Shown: in pieces, positions 1 to 12,453 of the stretch
Position numbering within the stretch: position 1 is the stretch's first letter
How the letters are laid out: every line of letters begins with the position of its first letter
NCBI GenBank assembly: GCA_032988165.1
Contig: JANTQF010000073.1
Location: 62,001-126,000, forward strand
Length of the DNA stretch: 64,000 bases
DNA from: Emmonsiellopsis sp. PD_33
Lineage: Eukaryota; Ascomycota; Eurotiomycetes; Onygenales; Ajellomycetaceae
Direction: 5' to 3'
Notes under the pieces: generated by a model
Seen by the model: the letters and a program-made list of their open reading frames with translations, nothing else
Database searches by the model: none
What the model was told of the DNA's origin: nothing
Program-made: the position numbers and the translations under genes

Positions 1-2653
1 AGCGAAGAGGGTTTCGACGAAATATCAACAGTCAGTGTCGAAAGACACCCTACGGACCTGCAAGCTTACCGTATACAGCTCCTGGGAAACACATTGCCGA
101 TACAGTGAACCAGTTTGATTACGCCCACATGCGCCCAGGAAGAGCGCTATCATCTAACATCGGGTTCCACGGACCGGAACAATCGATTCCACAGCATCAT
201 ATTCAAGAATATCAGTCATTGGATTGGGCTTCTAATCTAGGTGTGGGTAATAGCTCGAGAAATCCCGCCGGTCATGTGTTTTCGGGCCGAAACGTCTATC
301 CAGCGGCCGAGTTCAATATGGGAGCCAAGACTAGTGTCGGAAGCACTTCCGTGGAACTTGCTGGAAATTTGGGTTATGAGTACCCGCAAAAGGTTCCGAA
401 TGACCCTCAAAGTGCTACAGAAGTTTTAGTGGGTGGTCTTAAATATTATCTGATTCAGATACAGTATATTCGTTGCTGACGTCACTCACCAGTAGAGCTG
501 CATAACATCGCGCCCCGATCCTGGGATCGACCTCGGGACGATTGACATGTCCTGTGCCTTCACTATATCTCGGATTACGGACCACGACTATCCCATCGTA
601 TATACTTCAGACGCCTTTTGTCGACTGACGGGCTACTCGCATGAGGAGGCCGTCGGGCGTGACTGTCGATTTCTTCAGGAGCCAACGGGGAAAGTCGAGC
701 CTGGTTTGAAACGTAAAAATACGGATGATAGATCGGTGCGCCACCTAAAGGTCAAAATCCATGCCAAATCTGAGGTCCAGGAGTGTTTAATCAACTACCG
801 AAAGGGAGGTCAACCATTTTTGAATCTCTTGACCGTGGTGCCAATAAGATGGTACGCGAACGAATACAACTATAGCGTCGGGTTTCAGATTGATCTTTTG
901 GATAACCCCCAGGCTATTACTGGGAGAAATAACGGTTGGTCTCAAGCGAGCTTGTTTTTGTCTCTACCGTTTCTAACCTATGCTATAGATGGATCTTATA
1001 TTGTCAATTATCGCCGAGTTCAGCTGGCGCCAAATATTCATGACCCCGGGGGAGAAATCGGGTCAAGGAGTGCAATCCCCAAACCCCAGGGCAGTAAAGG
1101 TATAGATCTCAACAAATCGGCAGATCAGAAATCTATTTCATTTGGAAGTCAATGGGACAGGGTTCTTTTGGGAAGCCCGGAATTTCTATTCCACATCATA
1201 TCCGCTGAGGGAGAGGTGCTATATGTGGCACCCACAGTATCTTCAATTCTGGAATACGAACCTAAAGAACTGGCTGGGTCAACTATATCTTCAATATGTC
1301 ATCCAAGCGACATAGTTTCCGTTATAAGGGAGCTCAGAGATAGTGAACCAGGTTCAGCAGTCAATTTACTCTACCGCATCCGGAGGAAAATAAGCGGATA
1401 CGCATGGTTCGAGAGCCTGGGCTCTGTTTATATCGAAACTACGCAACAGCAAAAGCATCTTGCTCTTCTTGGGAAAGTGCGGGTAGTGTTTTCAATGTCT
1501 CGAGACGAGTTGACGGAGAACGGTGGCATAAACGAAGGCGAAATCTGGGCGAAGATTTCCACTTCAGGGATTCTCCTGTTTGTATCATCGAGCGCCAGAG
1601 CTTTTTTGGATAGGAGATCTGAAGACTTGGTGGGTGAGAGGATCCAAAACCTTCTCAACGACGGCTCTCATATTGAGTTTGAGAACGCCTTGGGCGTTGC
1701 CCAGAGTGGGAAGCGAGCCTCATGTAAACATGAGCTTCTGCATCGCAGGGGCCATTTATTGCAGGTTCAGAGTACGATATACCCTGGTCAATCAGATGGG
1801 GGATCAAAGCCTATGTTCCTAATCCTGCAAATTCGGCTCTTGAAGCTGGGACGATCGGTATTCACCCTCCAGACAAATGCGCCGACGAGGACACAGAAAA
1901 AGGAGGCAGTAGTTTCTCACCAGCCAGCCCCCCAAGGTATCTTACCGACATTCCCCGGCCAGCAACGTCATGGCAATCCGCAGCAACAGATCGGACCCTC
2001 ATCGACCAAAGTCGATGCCACCACCGCCACCACCGCCACCACCGCCACCACCGCTTCTACCAACATCTTCGAAGAACTTAACCCCACCCGTACCACCAGC
2101 TGGCAAACCGAACTCGACCACCTCATAAAACGCAACCGCTCCCTCGCGGAGGAACTACAGTATCTTACCAGCTTGAAGAAGAAACGCAAGCGGAAGAAGG
2201 ACCTTGAGTTGCCCGAGAAGGATTGCTCGCAATGCCATACGAAGTCAACGCCGGAGTGGCGCAGGGGCCCGAGTGGGAATAGGGATTTGTGCAATAGTTG
2301 TGGGTTGAGGTGGGCGAAACAGGTACGGTCCTCTCCTTTTCTTTCCTCCCCTCTCCTTTGCTTTCCTTTAAGCTTTACTCTACACATTCATATGCCGTGT
2401 TCTGCATTCTATGCTCTAGATGGAAGATGATAAGGAGGGTTCATCTGTATTCTTCTACTAACTTTTCCCCTTCTTCTTTTTGTTTTTACTCATTTAGAAC
2501 GGTCGCATAACATCCCCTCGAAAAGGCTCGATGCAGCAACCGCAACCGCAACCCCAATCCCAACCCCAGAGCCAATTGACACAGAGAAAACTTTCTTCTG
2601 GAAATAGCCGCGGAATAAAACCAACCACTTCGGATGCGGGTTACAGCGGCTAA
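1..2653 (+). CDS. wc-1: White Collar-1 blue-light receptor / GATA transcription factor (5' partial)
   Basis: Blue-light receptor and zinc-finger transcription factor; in fungi WC-1 pairs with WC-2 in the nucleus to switch on light-regulated genes. The reading frame enters from the left edge, so the N-terminus is missing. Exons are about 3-428, 496-2322 and 2498-2653 (about 802 visible residues). The first intron has a GCTGAC branch site at 474-479 and the second is 2323-2497; both are phase 0. Domains in order: LOV/PAS (from about 505) with GRDCRFLQ and the photoactive cysteine codon at 664-666, the flavin-contact strand INYRKGGQPFLNLL and GFQID; PAS-B (about 1165-1450, WDRVLL, SSICHPSDIV, RIRRKISGYAWFES); a third PAS-like segment (about 1530-1850); a Thr-Ala repeat; a basic stretch KKKRKRKK; and a GATA finger (C-x2-C-x17-C-x2-C, about 2221-2310) finishing in the last exon. 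N-to-D before the LOV cysteine is unusual. Confidence 0.95.
2018..2053 (+). repeat. Coding trinucleotide-type repeat in wc-1 (Thr-Ala tract)
   Basis: Repeated ACC-GCC-ACC units encode a run of Thr-Thr-Ala triplets between the third PAS-like region and the GATA finger of wc-1. This is probably a length-variable linker. Confidence 0.8.
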
Positions 2654-5034
2654 TTGATTAGGGGGATAAATGGTTATGTATAAAGGTGAATCAGTTCTGG
2701 TTGGATGTGGGTGTGGAAATATATATCTTCTTGTCTTTCCTTTCTTTGTCTCCTTTTCTTTTTTTTTTCTGGGTATTAGATATTTGATGAGATATGTCTT
2801 TTTTTTTTTTTCGGGGAAGATTCACCTGGTGTGTTATAAAATGTGGTTTTTGTGTATAGGTGTTGTTTGGAGGTATGGCATGCAGCCAATCGAGTGGGTG
2901 TCTATACGTAAGTTTGTTGAGAGACGGGGGATTATGATATGATATGAATGCGATGAAAAATGAAAAATAGAGCCGGGAATTAGATCTATAAATGTGGGTA
3001 TAATGTTTGTCAATTAGATTATTTTTTTTAATTATTATTATTATTATTGGTACTATTTTGTTTTCGGTTTTCTTTCTAGTTTCTAATCATCCCAACTGCA
3101 AACTAGGCGAAGTATTCGGCAAAGGGGAACAACAAAGTCAGTGGTAAGGGGAGAGGGAAATTCGGCTCCTCAATCAACACATGCAGTTGTATGTTGGCTA
3201 CCTAGCACCCCTCAAAAAAGAAATGTATCCTGTGATCCCTCTTCCCCAAGGGGTGTGTGTGGGTGTGCCTTTTTGGTCCCCCTGTTGCACGATGTGTTTG
3301 AGCTGGTCACATTTCTGCTCTTTGAGATACTAGTACTGAGCGTGTTTATTTATTTTCTTTTTGAGTTTCCATTTTGGATATATGATTATCTGTGTTAGTA
3401 ACACGAGCCATAGTCCCAATATGGGTGGACGTGGATGATTCTCGAAAAACTGTCTTGTATGGGCGTGGTCTTCCCCTCGGGGGTTTGTCGCTCGACATCG
3501 TGGGTGGTGGCAGGTGATATATTTTGTTGCGGGCACGCGGCAGTGGATGGGTAGATAGTATAGTATCAACTGCTTACTGCTGGGACTGCTGCTCTTTTTT
3601 TATTTTTTGTTTAAATTTGAAGTGAGTATGGGGCTTTCGAGATTTTAGTATCTGCAGGAAGCAAAGCGTCATGACAGAGCGCTGCTGCTATGTAGGCTGC
3701 CAACTGCTTTTCACCCGCAGCGCAAAGTTCGCTGACAGGTAAGTGTCCAGAAGAAAACGTGGACCTGATATGCATAGTGGGTACAGTTACAGCGTGAAAT
3801 GGGAGCATATCAACCCATTCCAAGCCTCATGCCGGCTCTGTCAATAGGGGGTAAGCTGTGGACAGACGAACTGGCTACATTGTAGCCCCTTGTTCCACCG
3901 AGCTTTGTTCCACGGCATTTACATCCGCATTGCTGCCAGCCACCAGAATCATGTGGTGTTCTTTTGGGGGGATAGATATGCTTCTCCCATGTTTTTGGAA
4001 AAGGAGCTTCGAAGCAGACGCTGTGCTCTCAAGGCCCCAAAGGGAAACCCGGCGTCGGACAGGAGAAGGCCATGGCCGCATTTCGTGCATGGCATTGTGT
4101 ATGGCATGGAGTGAAAGCAGCCAAGTGGTTCCCGAAGCCTCGATGCGTATTCAGGCTGGCATATCATCGCTTCTGCTGAACGGTTGTGGAGAGCAGAACC
4201 TGATACCGGTTTGAGACTCAGAATGTGGGAGAACGCACAGAATGGTTGAAGGGCCCAGGAGCAGGGGGGATCCATGCCAATGGTCAAACATGCTCTTTGA
4301 TGGGTTTGACAGTGGATGAAAGATTTGAGACATGGATCTTCTGGTATAGTTCGGGCTGGTGTTTGTCTGCCAGGCATATCAAACCAGCCACCACCGCATA
4401 CACCAGAAACAGAGCCCTTTCACACTGCGTTTCAAAGAGAAGGCCGTAGTCTAAGCTGGCCCAGACTGTTTTCTCCTGTTCCAAGACAACAATCGCCCGC
4501 AAAACCGGGTAGACACAGTAAATAAATTCCTAGATATTCAAGATTATATCCTGGATTACCGCATTGGGCCAAGCGCGAGGGGGCGGCGAACTGAAATCCA
4601 ACGACCAAACACCAGCCCGTCGATGATATCTGTTTATTGACACGACGGGAAAGGAGAATCTTGTTTTCTGATGCTGAACACCTGTCTGTGGTTGTTCTGC
4701 CTCTTCCCTAGCACTGTGATATTTAAATATTTAATCCAATCCGCGCTAGAGTCTTGGGCTCCAGAGATTTATTCAGCTACCCCGGACCGGCCCCAGCTTT
4801 GCATCTTTGCTCCCCGTCGCCATCCTTGCCTGCAAAACATTCGACATTGTCTGCGCCTCACGCCCCGATTTACGCTGCATTGGCTGTCTGCATCCCGCAT
4901 CCTGTCTGCCAACTGCCCGCCAGGTGCTGCACAGTGAGTGAGCGCGTTCGCATAGGTGGTGTCTGGGACGAGGAGTGCGGGGACGCCGTCGTCCGTGTTT
5001 GCTGGTCGCGGGCCGAATAACCTTGCCTGTTTCC
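2654..5034. other. Intergenic region between wc-1 and the Ras-like gene
   Basis: About 2.4 kb with no convincing gene. The first few hundred bases after the wc-1 stop are T-rich and probably 3' UTR. Several overlapping frames of 60-142 codons occur at 3.6-4.5 kb on both strands, but none shows a motif, a signal peptide or plausible splicing. The last 350 bp are likely promoter and 5' leader of the Ras-like gene. Confidence 0.6.
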
Positions 5035-6643
5035 ATGGCGGAGACGGTGTCCATTACGATCTGTGGCGATGGCGGATGCGGTACGTTGCATAATCCCCAT
5101 TTTACACTTCCCGCGCTTCCATATTCCGGCCCGGTTTCTGCGCGGTGAACCGCCCGGTGCAATTGAGTTTGGAGCATGTTTACATCCCAGTCCCTGGCTT
5201 GACCGGAGGATTTCTGCACGCAATGAGGCATACCAATTGCTGACGGCTGGTTGCGCTGTTGCGTGTAGGAAAATCGTCAATCACCCTGCGATTGGTGCGG
5301 AGTCAGTGGACACACGAGTACGTTATTATTCTCCGATTCGTGCCCTCTGATTGCCTAAATATCCGCGGATGGCTGCTAATATGGTTCGTGCAATGTAGAT
5401 ATGATCCTACAATCGGTACGCTCTCGAATATCTGGCCCTTACCCCCCCCGGTTTCCTGAACCGCTCTCCCTCGAAATGACATTGAAAAGAAATATAAACC
5501 CGCGTAATTGGCTTACACGTTTGGACGGATATCAGAGGACTCTTATTCGGTTACCCGCACCGTCGACGGCCTACCATACTTCCTTGCCTTAACCGATACC
5601 GCTGGGCAAGAGGAATACAGGGGCCTTTGGGCCTCCTCCAACCTCAAGTCCGATGCCTTCCTGCTCGTCTACGATATTACGAGTGCTTCCAGTCTCGAGA
5701 CCTTGGATTACTTCATGGAGATGATTGATATCGAGGCGGAGCAAAGACTGGAAACGAATGCCCGGTTAATCAGAGAAGTGGGCCATTCAAACCGCCCGGG
5801 AGAGGAGATGGCCCTCGGCATGGCACCGCCAGTCAAGATCATTGCGGGTAACAAGTGCGACCTGAAGGACGAGCGCGTGGTGACCGCCAGACAGGGCCTA
5901 GAGTATGCTAGGAGGAAAGGCTGCGGATTCATGGAGACAAGCGCCAGGGAAATGGTGAATATTGAAGAGACATTTGCCTGTAAGCTCACCAACCATAATT
6001 CCTTTAATCCTTGCCTCTTTCCCAAGAAACGAAATGTTTACCTTATCTATCGGTCTTGGTCAACCCCTGGACAAATCACAATATCTATGACACCAATTAG
6101 CTGTAATTACAGAGGCAAACTAACATATCCGCAGTAATTGTTCGCCGTGTGGTAGAAGCACGGCGTCTCCATCATCTCCAACAATTCCCACCACAGGGCC
6201 AACGTCCCCCTGCCCATTCAGCTCTTGCGGCGCATGCTGCCTCGCAAAATCTGTTCCCTCCAGACCTGATTGTGTCATCGCAGGTCGATTCACATTCGCG
6301 GACGCCAGCTCTCACGGCTAAAGAGAGGGAACTCAATGACAATAACATTAATGAAGGAATTGACGGCTCCCACAAACAGAGCCAATGGCAAGGCATAGGG
6401 AAAGTCATTTCGCAACGTATTAGGAAGATGAAGAGTGGCGACCTCATGAACCAGGCACAAAACCACCCTTCCAATGACCAAAACGAGAAAGCCGCAGCGG
6501 ACCGCACTTCGCCCAACGCGTACGATCAGAAACGAGACGGCTTGCCTGCAATCGAGGAAACCCAGCGCTCGCAAAACGATGGCAGTCAGACGGAAAGAAA
6601 TCAGCAACCCTGGTGGAGACAGGCGTTTTGCTGCTCTTCATGA
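5035..6643 (+). CDS. Ras-family small GTPase with extended C-terminus
   Basis: Small GTP-binding signalling switch. Exons 5035-5080, 5269-5317, 5399-5415, 5536-5979 and 6135-6643 join in frame to 354 residues; the introns start GTACGT, GTACGT, GTACGC and GTAAGC. The start codon at 5035 directly begins the G domain (MAETVSITICGDGGCGKSS). Motifs: P-loop GDGGCGKS, switch I YDPTIEDSYS with the effector threonine, switch II DTAGQEEYRG, NKCD for guanine recognition, and ETSAR. About 30 extra residues (EAEQRLETNARLIREV onwards) sit before the NKCD strand. The last 160 residues are a polar tail ending FCCSS, so the final four residues, CCSS, form a non-standard CaaX-like box that could be prenylated at the plasma membrane. 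It is a Ras-type rather than Rho or Rab protein, but I cannot assign it to a named fungal Ras. Confidence 0.92.
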
Positions 6644-8298
6644 CCTGCATCGCTGCCAACGTACCATTTATGTACCGCGAATATTTCACTTATCACCCTA
6701 TATACGATTTGACGCAGGTATAGTAGCACGTCATTCCTATCGATTTCATTTCCTTCGCTCTCAGCTAAACAGGTTGGTTACCTTGCTTACCGCTATGTAA
6801 TATCCTCTTTGCTATTTTTCTCGTTTTGTGTGAATATTCCACATATATCCCCCCGTTAATTTCTTTCTCCCATATTTACCTATACCCTTTCCATTTTTAC
6901 ATGCTCATGATTCACTGTTATCAACCTTTCTATTTATTTCCCTTGGACTTGATTTTATTTCTTCATTTCGGTGGATATTTTTATTTTGTGTCCCAGGAGT
7001 TCCGCGCTACATGGGGCGCCCCATTTTTATCCCCTCTTCCGTTTATCCCATCATATTTCCGAGCTATGATATAGACGCACTTACTTGCCTTATCATTCTG
7101 CCGCGCTTATCTTTTGGATATCAAGAAACCCGTTCATTATATTTCATTTGTCATGCGATGCATACCAACCTACGTACCTGTTTGATGCCTTTGGAGGACT
7201 TCCGCTATTGATATATATCTGGCACATTAGGCTCTGTGTTTATGCTTCTACTTCTTTGTGTAATGTATTATTATTATATCTACCTGTGATATTGTGATAT
7301 AGTTTCTCTTCTTATATTCCTCCCTCTTCCTTGTTCCCGTCCCATATTCCGTTTCCATTATCCCCAAAGAAAGAAAGCGGAGGTTTCTCTTGCTTTATTT
7401 TTTATTATATAGTATATATATGTTTTACTTCAATTGCTCTTTCCGCCCCCCCTTATTGTCGTATATATGTATGTATATCTCTCTTTTCGGAAATATTACT
7501 CCTTGCTTTAAGTACCTGTTAACCCCATTTATATTTTTTGTGTTCCTTCTCTAGAGAGAAAACACAGCAGAATCCTGTTTGTTCTTTGTTGTCTGTGTTG
7601 ATGCTCGGTGAGTTTTCCCCCCCAAAAAGGGGTTATATCGGTATTACTTTATCTGTAGCCATCTGGCAGGTATATAGCAAACAAATTGACAATGAGATGA
7701 CTTTTCAAAATCCATTTGTCTTGGGTTTTTGAGATTTTTGGTTTCAAGATGCGCGGGTCAGAATGCATCTCAGTAGAAAACCACCAAACCAGGTGGTTGA
7801 CAATGTCTGTCACTCTGCATGTGATCACAACCAAAAGTGTGATTCCTTCTATACCACATATAACAACCATTGCACACCTGATGGTTGTTTTATTTATAGT
7901 GATGTCCTATCATCATACTAAGATAATCACATGTGCGACTACACTTGCTAAAATTTGTGGTAGACTTGGGTTAAGTCACTCTGACCCTATGATTTCTGTT
8001 GTAACAGTCCTTATATACCCATTTGCCATTCTGTTCAAAGAGACAATCATCATGTTTTCCTGTATAGAACTTACCACAGTTGCAGGAATCTTGACACTGA
8101 CCTCCTATTTTCTGTTCTCTGTGAGGGGGATATACGGTATGGCACAGCCCTTATAGAATATCACCTAGAGAGCGGATTTCTCTTTTCTCTTTTCCTCTTA
8201 TGCATATATCAATCTAATACAACAAGAAAAAACAGGAAGTCCAAAATCCATTCATACCCCCCCCACGCTCATTCTCTACCCCCTTTTCCCATTCCCAC
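6644..8298. other. Convergent intergenic region (Ras-like gene / QPRT)
   Basis: T- and pyrimidine-rich sequence between two genes that point toward each other. It probably holds both 3' UTRs. From about 7760 to 8160 the sequence is nearly CpG-free (only two CpGs seen, near 7751 and 7933) and contains small self-complementary stretches such as CAACCATTGCAC..GATGGTTG near 7865-7890. This could be a short decayed repeat. I see no credible gene. Confidence 0.5.
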
Positions 8299-9879
8299 TC
8301 ACCTAATCTCAACCTTCAACGAAAAATCCACCACCCCAACTCCCTGATGAATACTACTAGTAGACAAAATATCCACAAACTCACTCGCATACTCCGCCGC
8401 ATTCCCCTCATTCAACCCCCCACTAACCTCCACCAAAAAGCTGCCACGCGGCTTCCCCCGACCCGCCCACTCCTCCTTCAACTGCCTCGCCGCCACCCGC
8501 ACCCCCTCCGGGCTAAAATTATCCAGCATGATAATATCCGCCCCGGCGCCGATGGCCGCATGCGCTTCCTCGATGGAGCGACACTCGACCTCGATCTTCG
8601 TGCTGAAGCCGCCCGCCGCGCGCGCGGTGTTGATGGCCGAGGGGATCGCGGCGGCGATGTCTGTGCGGTCGCTAGTGGCAGTTGGGGTGGGGGATTGTTG
8701 CGATTGCAATTTGTTGTGACAGGCCCAGATGTGGTTATCCTTTAGCATGGTCATGGAGCTCAGGTCGTGGCGGTGCGGGTCGGCGCCCCCGACGAGGATT
8801 CCGTATTTTTCTACGAGGCGGAAGCCTGGGGTTGTTTTGCGGGTTCCGGCTAGGATGCCGGGCCAGGAGTGTGAGCGGAGGATGGCGGCGAGGATTGAGG
8901 TTCTGGGGGGGTTTGTTAAATATATTTCCCCCCCCTTTTGGATTGGGGGATGTGATGTGATATATGGGGAAAAAAAAGGGGGGGAAGGGCTTACTTCGTT
9001 GCAATGCCCGAGCAGCGTGCTAGGATGTTCAATCCGACACGTTCGCCTAGGAGGATTTTCCGCATGGGGCCTCGGACGATTGCGCATACTGTGATCGGTT
9101 CGATCGTTTCGCCTTCTTGGACTTTCCATTCGACACTGGATGGGGGAAGGATGTTGCTGTGGATTAGCCTATCTTCCCTCTCTGTCCATACTATATGCTA
9201 TAGTAGCACTAGGATATTGAAAATAGATACAGGAGATTGATCATACGTGCAGCCCAGTTGCGAGAATACTTCATTGAAGAATGGCACGCCAGCTACCATG
9301 CCCTAGATTTGTCCAAGGAGATCAGTGATTTGGCCAGCAAAATAAATATGATATGGGGGATTGTAAATGAAGAAACCACGATAGGAAAATTTTGATAGAG
9401 TATATGTTGATAGCTTGCGCGAAACATTCCCCATGTTGGTAGCTACCAGTGTTCATGGGATACGGAATATGGGCATAATAGGGGGCGGGTGGTGAAAATC
9501 AACTCCGAAATATATTTGGGCGGATGAATGTAAATCATAGTGGACAACATAACAACTCCACGATTCTCATTGTCCTATTCAGTCCCCCCCTCATTTTCTA
9601 GAGCATACATGCGGTATGACTGGGCAGAATACCATATGGTAGCAATTGCCAACATGCAGCGCAACGAGAGACAATACATTATGCACGCCATCTGCAGCGT
9701 TAGAAAATAAAGATTATGCATACCTTGCTTTTCCCTAAAAGTCTAGCCTCCCCCTCAGCTTCCCCAACAACAAATCCACCATAGTCGAAGCTGGGACAGT
9801 CCTCCTCTAACCAAGCGGAAATAGTCTGCTTGTAGGCGAGGGGCAAAAGATGACTGAGCTGTCCGTGGGATGACGCCAT
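8299..9879 (-). CDS. bna6: Nicotinate-nucleotide pyrophosphorylase (quinolinate phosphoribosyltransferase)
   Basis: Converts quinolinate and PRPP to nicotinate mononucleotide, the step joining the kynurenine pathway to NAD. On the minus strand the exons are 9879-9724, 9302-9247, 9156-8995 and 8902-8299, joining to 325 residues, close to the usual eukaryotic length (about 290-300). The first intron is unusually long at 421 bp; the others are 90 and 92 bp. The N-terminal part has [13 protein letters not shown] and [13 protein letters not shown]. The middle has [19 protein letters not shown], crossing the third intron into [30 protein letters not shown], the substrate-binding hallmark. Further on come LKDNHIW, KIEVE and [11 protein letters not shown] (barrel phosphate and metal contacts), ending in [10 protein letters not shown]. 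About 25 extra residues after KDNHIW, rich in Gln, Ser and Thr, look like a lineage-specific loop. Confidence 0.95.
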
Positions 9880-11997
9880 GGCTGTGGTATTCTGTGCAAT
9901 GGTATAGCAATTTGCTATATCAACACGTTCTGGTGGTATGTCTTGATGGCTGGATCTAGCTATCCGAAATAGGCTATGCTGGATAGTGAGTCAGGGAGGT
10001 TGTCGGCTAATACTTTATCCAGCCTGGGTTGAGCGTGGGGGCTTCTTGTTGGGTTTATTTGGGGAATACCGCAATGGCTAGCAAATAACAGTATCTCCTT
10101 TAGTGAGAGGAATTGATAGGCGTATCCGACAGATCTCAAGATCAACAGCTTCAACCCCGCGATATTCCAACCTGACGTCCGTAATTGCCCGGTTGGGACT
10201 AGCCGGGGTTGGGCTTGGCGGCGCTGGTCACGCGATCCCGCTCGAGCCACATGGCGGCTCGGGTCTCGGGCGTCTGCTCGGGATCCGCAGTTGCCGATTC
10301 TCCGACTCCGACTCCGACTGCGGATAAGTTCAGGTTCCTATGTACAGCGTGTACTTGACAAGGAGAACATTCAGTACGCGGGTATTGGCCTTGGTAATGG
10401 CCGCATCCTGCTGGGTTGAGCCATTGAGCAGTAACTTAGGGCTGTGAGAGCTGAAAAAGCTGGCTTAAGAGTAAGGATGAATGAATATTTTGTCAGCCTC
10501 AATAAGCACCGAAATCCTTGTCGGACAACACCGATTTATAACCCTAATATCGAGGATTCCAGTCCGTGTTATCAATCTAAAATTTCCCTGGCCATTTTGC
10601 AAAACGTCAGGCTTGCAATTGCAAAATCTTTGACACAATGGTGAATCCCGAATTTCCAGCTGCTCGGCACGGCATACCCGCTCGACTGCCCCACGATCTA
10701 CCAAAAAACCCACCCGACTGCCGAATAGACGACCTTTGATGGGTTTTGGCGCGCTAGGCAAAAAAATAAATACCTCACTCCTCTATATCTCGGCACATAT
10801 ATGCCGTTTGGAAATTGGAAAGGCGGCTTACCAAAACCTGTTCAGTGCCTCCTGATGATTATTCGCAAGGCAGGTATGTTCCGCGGATCGTAGCCGTTTC
10901 ATTGCCGCTTGTTTTTTAACCTACGGCAGATCGGCACAAATGGCACTAATAATGCTCTTGTCTGTCGGCTAACACTTTTCGAGAAAACGACAGCCTCAGA
11001 CTATCAAGAAGAGGCACGCAATTTGAACCGATAGAGAATTGCCAGCTGTCGTTTGTGATGATGAAAAGTCACGCGGCCGACGTGAGGGGTAGGCTCTCAT
11101 AGTTCACGATTCCCCGCTCGCGATATCCTGTTCAACTTGTCCATTCAAGCACTAGTTGTTGGATTTTGCTTGCGTCAAGGATTCTGATCCCAACTGCGAC
11201 TGTGGCGTATCTACAAGATATGTAGAGCTGGACAGGGAGGAGCACAACTGATTGCATTGGAAGTGGGGCATAGCATTGAGCAACTTCTTCCGCAATTGCT
11301 GCGAGCTTTTTCGAAGGGTGTCACACACCAGCTGTCACTTGGCCTATTCGAGAGCGGACTAAACCATATGTGCCTCTTGTGCAGAAGTCTTGTAGCATCG
11401 TTAATGCTTGGCGGGTTTAGCGCATCAATTACCCGTGCTACCCCAGACATAATAAAATCAAAACTGGTCGAGGTCTTTCAAGCTCCCGTCATGGCTTTGG
11501 AAACCGCTCGTATTCAACCAAAAAGGTTACATTGGAGCCAGCATCCTTTAGGTTTATGGTTCGGTTGCGGGTGAGATTTGGTACCTTGGTAGCAACATGT
11601 TCGTATCTGCGCGGGATAGGAGCAAGGATTGATATTGGCCAAGCAACACCAGGAGCTTGGGGTTCGTTCTGGGGGGCTTGGTCTTGGGTTAGCACCTGGC
11701 CTTCATAACAGTCCTGATTTTTGGAGAGGGGAAATGGATAGACATATAAAGAGCTTTGTAATCCTTCCAATGCCAGGGGCTTTGGAAAATGGTAGGTCTT
11801 CACAGTATTGGATAAACCGCCAAGGGAAAATATAACAAGCATTTGTTCGGACGATTGTGAGAGAAAGCATCGGATACCTTGCTCTCGATTTTGTATGTTC
11901 GGTTTACCGTTTCCATAAGCAGTGAATTATCCCAGCCTGCTAGCCATTTGCTCACAACGTCCAATACGCGCAAAAGCAATAGCAAACCTCAGAAAAG
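9880..11997. other. Intergenic region, no gene seen
   Basis: About 2.1 kb separating the divergent starts of the QPRT gene and the secreted-protein gene. It should contain both promoters. Frames of 60-120 codons occur on both strands but overlap one another and show no motifs. A short imperfect CGACTC repeat lies near 10,300. Confidence 0.5.
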
Positions 11998-12453
11998 ATG
12001 CCCACAAAATCCAACACCGCGGGACTCCTCGCCGTTGTGCTCAGCCTGTTTCTCCTAGCTAGAGGCGCCTCTGCTCAATCCTTCCCGACGATCGTTTTCG
12101 GAATGGCAACAACGTGCGAAGACAACGGGTACAAATACGATTGGTACGTCTGGTTGGAGGACAGAGATGTTTGTATGGACTGGAGAGACCTCGGGCCAAC
12201 AGAGCTCCGATCGCCGTGTGGGAGCACCTTCGGTTGGGTGCAGGAAGGAGAGCCTGGACATTTCGTCTTCACAGATTGTACTGGGGAGGCTGGACAAGAT
12301 AATCGCCCTGGGTCTGTCACCTGGGTCGACGAGGGATTGACGGCCGCCTGCGTTAGCACGCAGCAACCGGAGAAATCGTGTGACGCTCCATGGTGTGGTC
12401 AAGGTGAAGGGCAGGTTGTAAATGTCACTGCCTTGCAAGTATGTGCTGGATGA
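11998..12453 (+). CDS. Small secreted cysteine-rich protein (candidate effector)
   Basis: A 151-residue intronless frame. Residues 1-26 form a clear signal peptide: polar N-end MPTKSNTAG, hydrophobic core LLAVVLSLFLLA, and a likely cut after GASA. The mature part (about 125 residues) is acidic and tryptophan-rich and has exactly eight cysteines, an even number consistent with four disulfides. One N-glycosylation site (NVT) lies near the C-terminus. I do not recognise the family. It sits 1.4 kb from the edge of the 20-kb transposon block, a setting common for fast-evolving secreted proteins. The sequence supports export; a role in host interaction is inference only. Confidence 0.75.
   Translation: MPTKSNTAGLLAVVLSLFLLARGASAQSFPTIVFGMATTCEDNGYKYDWYVWLEDRDVCMDWRDLGPTELRSPCGSTFGWVQEGEPGHFVFTDCTGEAGQDNRPGSVTWVDEGLTAACVSTQQPEKSCDAPWCGQGEGQVVNVTALQVCAG

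Noticed and set aside
3949..4377. 142-codon minus-strand frame between wc-1 and the Ras-like gene
   Set aside because: Several frames are open here at once and no motif is visible; most likely chance.
7716..8156. 146-codon plus-strand frame
   Set aside because: Its composition matches the nearly CpG-free, possibly repeat-derived segment. No start context, domain or neighbouring exon supports it.
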